Shown piece by piece: positions 57,761-64,000 of a stretch of DNA of 64,000 nt. A program made the position numbers and the translations under genes. Within the stretch, counting starts at the first letter, position 1; each line of letters starts with the position of its first letter. The notes beneath the pieces were generated by a model. The model was not told the origin of the DNA and did not search any database. It saw only the letters and a program-made list of their open reading frames with translations. The stretch is from Mikania micrantha (lineage: Eukaryota > Streptophyta > Magnoliopsida > Asterales > Asteraceae). The stretch covers positions 91,224,215 through 91,288,214 of the forward strand of contig CM018696.1 of the NCBI GenBank assembly GCA_009363875.1. The letters run 5' to 3'.

Positions 57761-58381
57761 AAATGTCATACTTATGTAATACTGTTGTTTGGTAAAAAAA
57801 AAAAACCAAAGGATTTATAAATGTCTTGATGAATTAGCTCAAGTTAGCAAGATAAAATAAGATTTATTAATTATTTCCATACACACACGTTCAGAAATTG
57901 TACTTCAAATATATTAAATATCTTTAATGTTGGTATTGTTAGTTTTAAATGGTAGAATTTTTTTTATTGCAATTAATAATAACTTTTAATCTCGGATTTA
58001 GTAAGTTATTACTCTAGTTTATTTTTTTATAAGAGGACTGATCAAGAATTCTAATCGTCAAATTCAATTACTAAATATACAAATTGAGTCATATTACTCT
58101 TTATTAAGTAGCATATGAGTGATTAGGTATTGAGTTAAATTATTCATTATTAACTGAGTTTCATTACAGAAAATATATATTACGTTATTTAATTATTATT
58201 TAATTATTTTTGGTTTTAAACAAATCGTTTACCATGTTCTAAATTTTCATGGGGGTCAAAAAAACTTTCTCCATGGTCTGTTGAGATCAGATCAGATAGA
58301 TACTAAAAATAGAAAATTCATAGGTTGGTGGACCCTGTACTCACACGCTAAGCCCATGGTAGCCACACAAACAAAACTCTC
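57760..58381. other. upstream region of CYP-4
   Basis: AT-rich intergenic DNA with poly-A/T runs. No gene or defined repeat seen. Confidence 0.5.
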
Positions 58382-58389
58382 AATAAATA
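58382..58389 (+). promoter_or_regulatory. TATA-like box of CYP-4
   Basis: AATAAATA at the position matching the CYP-2 TATA (both followed by CAAGTGCTG/GAGTGCTG and AAAGAACAC). 117 bp before the ATG. Weaker than in CYP-1/2. Confidence 0.4.
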
Positions 58390-58498
58390 CAAGTGCTGCC
58401 AAAGAACACCGACGGTGGCCACCGCAATCGCTTTAAATAAGAGTGCCATAGTAGAACACTTCCGATCCTGCCACTCCCACACAACTACAAACCTATCT

Positions 58499-61400
58499 AT
58501 GGATTACCTCACCTTATCTCTTGTACTTTCTTTCATTTCAATAATCACCTATGCTATCTTCATCTCCGGCCGGCGTGACTCACGGCTTCCTCCCGGACCT
58601 TCCCCTTTTCCGATCATCGGAAACCTTTTACATCTCGGAGAACAACCCCACATCTCTCTTGCGACACTTGCCAAACGTTACGGTCCTTTGATGTCGCTTA
58701 AGCTCGGAAGTAAAACAGCCATAGTCGTTTCATCACCGGATGTCGCTAAAGAGTTCTTTCAAAAACATGACCACTTGTTCTCTAGCCGATCAATACCCGA
58801 AGCCGGTAGAGTGGTGGACCACGACAAGTACTCCATGGTCTGGCTGCCGGTCGGAGATCAATGGAGACGACTACGAAGAATAAGCAAAGAGTATTTGTTT
58901 TCCCTGCAACGTCTGGATGCTACAGAAACCCTACGCCAGAAAAAGGTAGGTACAGCTTCACTAATAAATATTAATAAGGTGACGATATTGGCATTACTTT
59001 TATATTTTTTTTATATTAAAAATATTTAAAAAATATGTATGAGTAAAAATTATGTAACTATAATACGATTGATTTAACATGATTACTGTGTATAAATAGT
59101 AGGAGTGGTGTATAATTAAATAAAATACAAAAAAAAAATATAGTCATTAATGAAAATCTTTATAATATAAGTCGATTTTTTAAAATAAAATATGATTTAA
59201 ATTTTGAAAAACTTAATACTTTAAGTAATAAAATAATAATATTGTTTTTTTCAATATTACTTTTTCAAAGTTTGTCAAAAATTTTATTTTAGAAAACCTT
59301 TTTCAATATTTTTTATTTTATAATAATTTTGTTTTTGAAAAAAAAAGTATTTTTATATTAATATATGTTTAATATCTTAAAAAATATTTTTAATTTAAAA
59401 ATGTATAAATGTGTATTCAATAATTTATATTATTATTTAATGTATGATGCATTAAATAAAAGAGAGAAGGGGGAAATTATTGTGAAGATAGTCTAGATGA
59501 ATGACATGTATCCTCTTTTATTTTGATTTATTATATAATAGGTTATTAACCTGTGTGCTACACTGATTTAATATAAAATATTAAATAATTAGCAATGAAA
59601 TTTTAGCAATTATAAAATGATATTTTGACATATTAATATATATTTTAAGTAATAATTTTTTTTAAAAACTTTAATCACTATACAGATAATATATGACCTT
59701 ATGATGTGTAACAATTTATATTTTTGAAATAACTGACGTTAAAAACTTTGGTTTACATTATATTAAAAACTAAATTTTATAAATCAATAATATAAATATA
59801 ACATTTGTAATTATTAAAGTTAAACGACCGAATTTAAAAATAGCGTTAAACATAACGGACCAAAAGTGTAACTTTTCTATCATTTTTATTACTTATGTTT
59901 TTAAATAAATTAAAAAACCTTAGTTGTTTATAAAAATTTCATTGTTTAAAAACTCATTTTATAGTATATTTTATTTAAAAAAATCATTTTATAAGATAAC
60001 TTGTTTTTACATAAATTTTTTTTTTGATAATAAAATATTTCTTGCTTTATACAAATCTTTTAAGTGTGTTTTATTATATAAAAAAAATAATATATTAGTT
60101 ATTAGTATTATAATTATTTAATAAGAAATATAATTTATTTAATAAGAGAGAGAATGGTTATTTAATTTAATATGAGAGAGAATTAATGAGATGATAGGTA
60201 ATTGACATGTGACAATAATATTGTAAAATTGTGACAAGTGTCCTTATTGGTGTGAGAAATTGACAAGTGGCAAAATTTTACTCTTTTATTAAAGAGTAAA
60301 GATAATAATAGATTAGGACCGTATTAATATTTGAAACTCAACCAAAAGCTCATATGTGTTCGTTTATGTTAACGTACATAAATTTATAAAATATATTTTT
60401 ATCATAAAAGCAATCTTGATAATCGAAATTTTGAGTTTTTAATTTATATAAGATCGAGAAAAACATAAGTTGTGTCTTAATAGAAAGGGAGATTAAAAAA
60501 GTTAGAATTGTAATATTTTTTTTTAATTTTTTTTATTGAATTTTGTAGTGATTTTTTTTTTATCGAAACTAGATTGAATTTTTTATTTGATTTGATTTAA
60601 TTTTTTTTATTAAATGTAAAGATGTTTACATTATATATAATTTTATACATGGGAGTATAATCTTAGACGTGTCTGCATAAAACCTTGAGGCTTAAACCCA
60701 AAAAAGTTAAACAAATAAGATGGGTTGAAATGTTGAATATACATGGTTGCTTGTTTTACCAAAACAAATTAGTGATTTTAAATATTTGTAATTATGCATG
60801 GTTGCTTGTTTTATTCTAAGATAAAAGATGGGTTGAAGGCAGTTTATTATGTTTAGATCTTGAAATTTTGATTTCCATATAGTTGGTTTTTTAGAAAGCG
60901 ACACGTTGTTTGTCGTGTGTATATGATTGTTTATTTGATTATTTTAATTAACGAATTATATTCATATGACATATTTGTGATTAAAATTTCAGGTAAAAGA
61001 ACTTCTTGATCATGTTAGTCATTGTTGCACTAGTGAAAAGGACGTGAATATAGGTGGAGTTGCATTTACAACATTACTTAATATGCTATCATACTTCATG
61101 TTTTCCATGGATCTTGCTCAATACGATTCTTTGTCATCACAAGAATTCAAGGATGACGTATGGAGTATAATGGAAGTTGTAGGAAAGCCAAATATTTCTG
61201 ATTTTTTTTCAATTTTTAAATCGTTTGATCCTCAAGGACTAATGCGACATGGAACTATGTATGCTAATAAGATCTTGAATATCTTTGATACGATCATTGA
61301 TCATCGATTGCAAACAAGATCAACTTCCTCAACAAACAACAACGATGTGCTAGAGTTGTTGCTCAACCTCAACCAAAGTCAAGAATCTGAATGGAGTCGA

Positions 61401-62134
61401 ACTGACATAAGTCATTTGTTTCTAGTAAGCAAAGCTAGCTTTTTGTAATGTTTCAACAATTTCTTTGAAATGTTTTCACCTTTTAAAACATTGAGTTTTA
61501 CAAGTATTTATCTTTAAATTTATTGTAGGATTTATTTATTGCGGGAACTGATACGACATCAAGCACGTTAGAATGGGCCATGGCAGAGCTTATTCACAAC
61601 CCAGATAAATTGAAAACCGTTAGGTCAGAGGTCATCAAACACATAGGAAACAAGAACCTAATAGAAGAATCAGATATCACTCAACTTCCTTATCTGCATG
61701 CTGTTATAAAAGAAACTTTACGATTGCATCCTCCAGCCCCTTTTCTTGTCCCTCACCAAGCCCTACAAGATGTAAAAATCCAAAGCTTCATGGTACCTAA
61801 AAATGCTCAAATTCTTTGTAATGTGTGGGCCATGGGACGAGACGAAAAAGTGTGGTCACATCCAGAAACATTCATGCCTGAGAGGTTTCTGGAAGTCAAT
61901 GTCAGCTATAAAGGCCAAAATTTCGAGCTCATTCCATTTGGTGTTGGAAGGAGGATATGTCCTGGACTGAATATTGCACATAGAATGTTGCATATAATGT
62001 TAGGTTCTTTAATTTATAATTTTGATTGGAGACTTGAAGGAAACATGAAACCTCAAGACATGGATATGAGAGAGAAGTTTGGACTTACTTTGCAAAAGAG
62101 TGTACCACTAAAGGTCATTCCACTCAAAGTTTAA
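58499..62134 (+). CDS. cytochrome P450, CYP76B-like (CYP-4)
   Basis: Exons 58499-58945, 60993-61424 and 61529-62134 join in phase 0 to encode 494 aa. The ATG at 58499 gives MDYLTLSL as in CYP-1 and CYP-2; the frame is open further upstream but without an ATG. Motifs: hydrophobic anchor, PPGP, WRRLRR, I-helix AGTDTT, ETLRLHPPAP, PERF, heme loop FGVGRRICPG (Cys437). It is the most diverged of the four: exon 2 has GGVAFTTLLNMLSYF and QESEWSRTD, exon 3 begins DLFIAG instead of TLFVAG and is one codon shorter before the K helix. Intact and probably functional; inferred ER-bound monooxygenase. AATAAA at 62143-62148 is close to the stop. Intron 1 (2047 bp) carries Helitron-like DNA. Confidence 0.9.
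59000..59537. other. CYP-4 intron, AT-rich, probable TE remnants
   Basis: 59036-59110 (TATGTATGAGTAAAAATTATG ... GGTGTATAA) resembles 29357-29390 and 29630-29660. ...GACATGTATCCTCTTTTATTTTGATTTATTATATAATAG (about 59501-59540) looks like a Helitron-type 5' end read on the minus strand. No coding region. Confidence 0.4.
59538..60312 (-). mobile_element. Helitron-like element in CYP-4 intron 1
   Basis: On the minus strand it begins A|TCTATTATTATC at 60312 and ends with a stem-loop CAGTGTAGCACACAGG and AACCTAT (degenerate CTRR) near 59540. About 775 bp, non-coding, same layout as 5325-6069. Confidence 0.4.
60313..60992. other. CYP-4 intron remainder
   Basis: AT-rich, with a direct repeat ATGCATGGTTGCTTGTTTTA/ATACATGGTTGCTTGTTTTA (about 60738 and 60795). 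No exon or gene seen; ends in the TTTCAG acceptor of exon 2. Confidence 0.5.
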
Positions 62135-63549
62135 TGGATTTTAATAAATGCATGTACCTGATATCTTAAAATGAGTTTAATTATGAATTCTAAGCTTTCA
62201 TTTATTTATTTTACAAAAATTAGCATAAGATCAACGAAATTTCTCAAGTTTTGATGTGTCGTATTATATTATTACAAGACTTATTCGATCAATATATCTT
62301 CAAGTGATGGTGTATACTTGGGACACGTTTGTTCAAAGCTCTTTGCTTAGTTATAGAAGGGGGGAAATCTAAAATTAAGGATAAATAAAGAGTTATGCAC
62401 ATGTTACTGGCATATTGCTGCGACAACATGACCACTGACATCAAAATGAAAATCCAAAAACGTGTCACAACAGCTATCATTTCATTGTAAAACCATAAAA
62501 AACATGCTTTTCCAAACGTGTCTTAATGGTTGTCACGGCACGTAAAACCTTAATATGTCTGTTGTTGTAACATCAAATTCACTCCGCTATAAAACGCGAA
62601 AGCATAGTATAACATCCAAAAGATCATTTGAAGGATCACCTATAAAATGTGGCTTCTGTGATGTTAGAGATAGATCAATAAATAGGATTTGTTTAAGCGT
62701 AAACCACAAAAGTTATGCTTTGTCATATACGATTACTTTGTGGATAATGATGCACGTTTAATAAACTTAAAGGGTGAAAATAAATAGGATTTTAGACTTA
62801 AAGCAACCACCATGTAGAAGAAGTTTGCTATGCATTGAAAGTGTAAGCTATAGATAAAAATTGGGGTCTGATTGACATAATGACATCCTACAAATGGTGG
62901 CTTTGAGATGCCTAAAAATATCAAAAATGACAAAAGGCCAGTATGTTTATGTATGTAAAATCTTTTATGTTATCTTAAGTTCTTATTTTTATCATTTATT
63001 GTTGTATAAAGTATTAGCTATTTGATTTTAGTGTATCTTCAAGGTCAACTTTAATATATACCGGTGAATAATATATATGAGATTCATAAATTAAGACGTG
63101 CAAGAAAAAAACACTTACATATATCTAGAAAACGTTGACAACCATGAATATATAACTTCTCAATTTCACGTGCATATGTTTATGTTATTCGTTTTTATTA
63201 TTTATTTATAACCATTTTTTATTTATATATTGATGTTAAGTTAGAATTAAGTCAACGAAAGAGGTTTGATGGGAATGTAGACAACATTACAACAAAGATG
63301 AAGACATTACTCGATTGTTTATCTACTCACAATATCAGTTCTTTTTCATTCTTTCGGATAGTTAACTTGTCATCTATTTTTTTCTTTTGCGTGGTTCAAT
63401 CCTTTTCTTTCCCCCTTTTCAATAGTTCATGAAATTTTACCAAATTGAATGTTACTTTTACTCATGATGTTGCAACAATATTTAAGATGTGTTTTTGATT
63501 GCTTTTGTTTTTAAATACTGTGAATTTAAACCTTGTTATTTTTCTCTTA
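62135..63549. other. intergenic region after CYP-4
   Basis: 62135-62260 is the 3' UTR region. The rest is AT-rich with no supported gene; short frames at 62289, 62555 and 62733 lack any family signal. Confidence 0.5.
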
Positions 63550-64000
63550 GGGACCGTTTGGTAGCATATGAATCATTAAGGCTGAATGGTTAAGATGGTC
63601 TGAATCATTAAGTGCTGAATGATTAAGACTGTTTGGTTGAACATTTGAATGAATATGCAGAATGACTATTTTACCCTTCTGAAGTCTTTTTTCTAGTCTT
63701 TAAGTACGTAAACTTATGATCAACCAAATGTTAACAGGACAAACATAATTTGAACAAAACATTAACCAATTTGCATCATAACATCACAAACAAATGTTAA
63801 CAGTATAAACATCATTTGAACAAGACATCAATTAACCAATTTGCATTGGAAAACAAAAAATCACATCAGCTCAAAAACAAAAATCACAGCACAACAGGTG
63901 AAGGAGAAAAACTTAACTATCACATCTGACTTCCCTTTGATTAATCCAATTGTTCAAGCTTGCAGAAAAAAGTGCTACACAACCAAATATGAAAACAAAG
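63550..64000. mobile_element. PIF/Harbinger-like left end, runs off window
   Basis: GGGACCGTTTGGTAGCATATG follows TTA (63547-63549), the usual PIF/Harbinger start and target. Subterminal CTGAATCATTAAG/CTGAATGATTAAG units recur, and 63720-63850 holds a two-copy repeat (CAAATGTTAACAG-A-AAACAT-ATTTGAACAA). The right end is outside the window. Confidence 0.55.

Noticed and set aside
58415..58498. Upstream start for CYP-4 adding 28 residues
   Set aside because: It begins at a GTG; the added residues are hydrophilic and would precede the membrane anchor. MDYLT at 58499 matches the paralogs.
62289..62933. Small ORFs after CYP-4
   Set aside because: AT-rich, no family motif, no splice or promoter context.
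1..64000. Metabolic gene cluster with non-P450 partners (terpene synthase, transferase)
   Set aside because: I found no coding sequence other than the four P450s and transposon genes; a mixed-pathway cluster is not supported within the window.
1..64000. CRISPR array or prokaryotic operon signals
   Set aside because: Tandem repeats here lack spacer structure, and gene structure is eukaryotic with introns.

Overview
This window is plant nuclear DNA: AT-rich, with intron-containing genes and a dense, nested load of transposable elements. The four host genes most resemble the CYP76B-like cytochrome P450s of Asteraceae (the 7-ethoxycoumarin O-deethylase / geraniol 8-hydroxylase-like group), so a composite such as a sunflower, lettuce or chrysanthemum relative is the best guess. 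Family and organism are inferred from remembered protein features; no search was run.

The backbone is a tandem array of four P450 genes, all on the + strand and all with the same three-exon, phase-0 layout: CYP-1 (6273-9358, 498 aa), CYP-2 (21385-24843, 499 aa), CYP-3 (31544-44281, 493 aa) and CYP-4 (58499-62134, 494 aa). Each keeps an N-terminal anchor, the PPGP hinge, the C-helix WxxxR, the I-helix AGxDTT, ExxR, PERF and the heme-Cys loop, so all four can encode a full enzyme. CYP-1 and CYP-2 are a recent duplicate pair whose homology continues through about 2.5 kb of 3' flank (9359-11900 and 24844-27496). Comparing the two copies exposes several insertions with clean empty sites.

Almost everything else is mobile DNA. 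1-6070 holds hAT ends, Helitron-like ends, foldback MITEs and a decayed PIF/Harbinger transposon. 11901-19437 is an old minus-strand Ty1/copia element split by a 4.1-kb solo LTR. 27.5-31.3 kb is a cluster of tRNA-derived SINEs and a Helitron-like element carrying a possible gene fragment. CYP-3 has an 11.15-kb first intron that contains a complete young copia element (34685-40042, identical LTRs, TSD AGTTG, internal 573-bp tandem duplication), a hAT MITE and an essentially perfect 184-bp-arm hairpin. A 9.2-kb Tekay-like gypsy chromovirus (44740-53974, LTRs differing by one A, TSD GCATT) sits inside an older solo LTR that itself lies in the 3' UTR region of CYP-3. 56-57.7 kb is a tandem 524-bp duplication of CYP-3 flank carrying a small DNA transposon. 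CYP-4 has Helitron-like DNA in its first intron, and a Harbinger-like end runs off the right edge.

No rRNA, CRISPR array or ordinary tRNA gene was seen; the tRNA-like boxes belong to SINEs. The P450s probably act in one branch of specialised (terpenoid or phenolic) oxidation or detoxification, with divergence in the I-helix and K-helix segments that line the substrate pocket. No wholly new biological system was found. The most notable items are the giant intron of CYP-3, young retroelements with broken coding regions, and the perfect hairpin.
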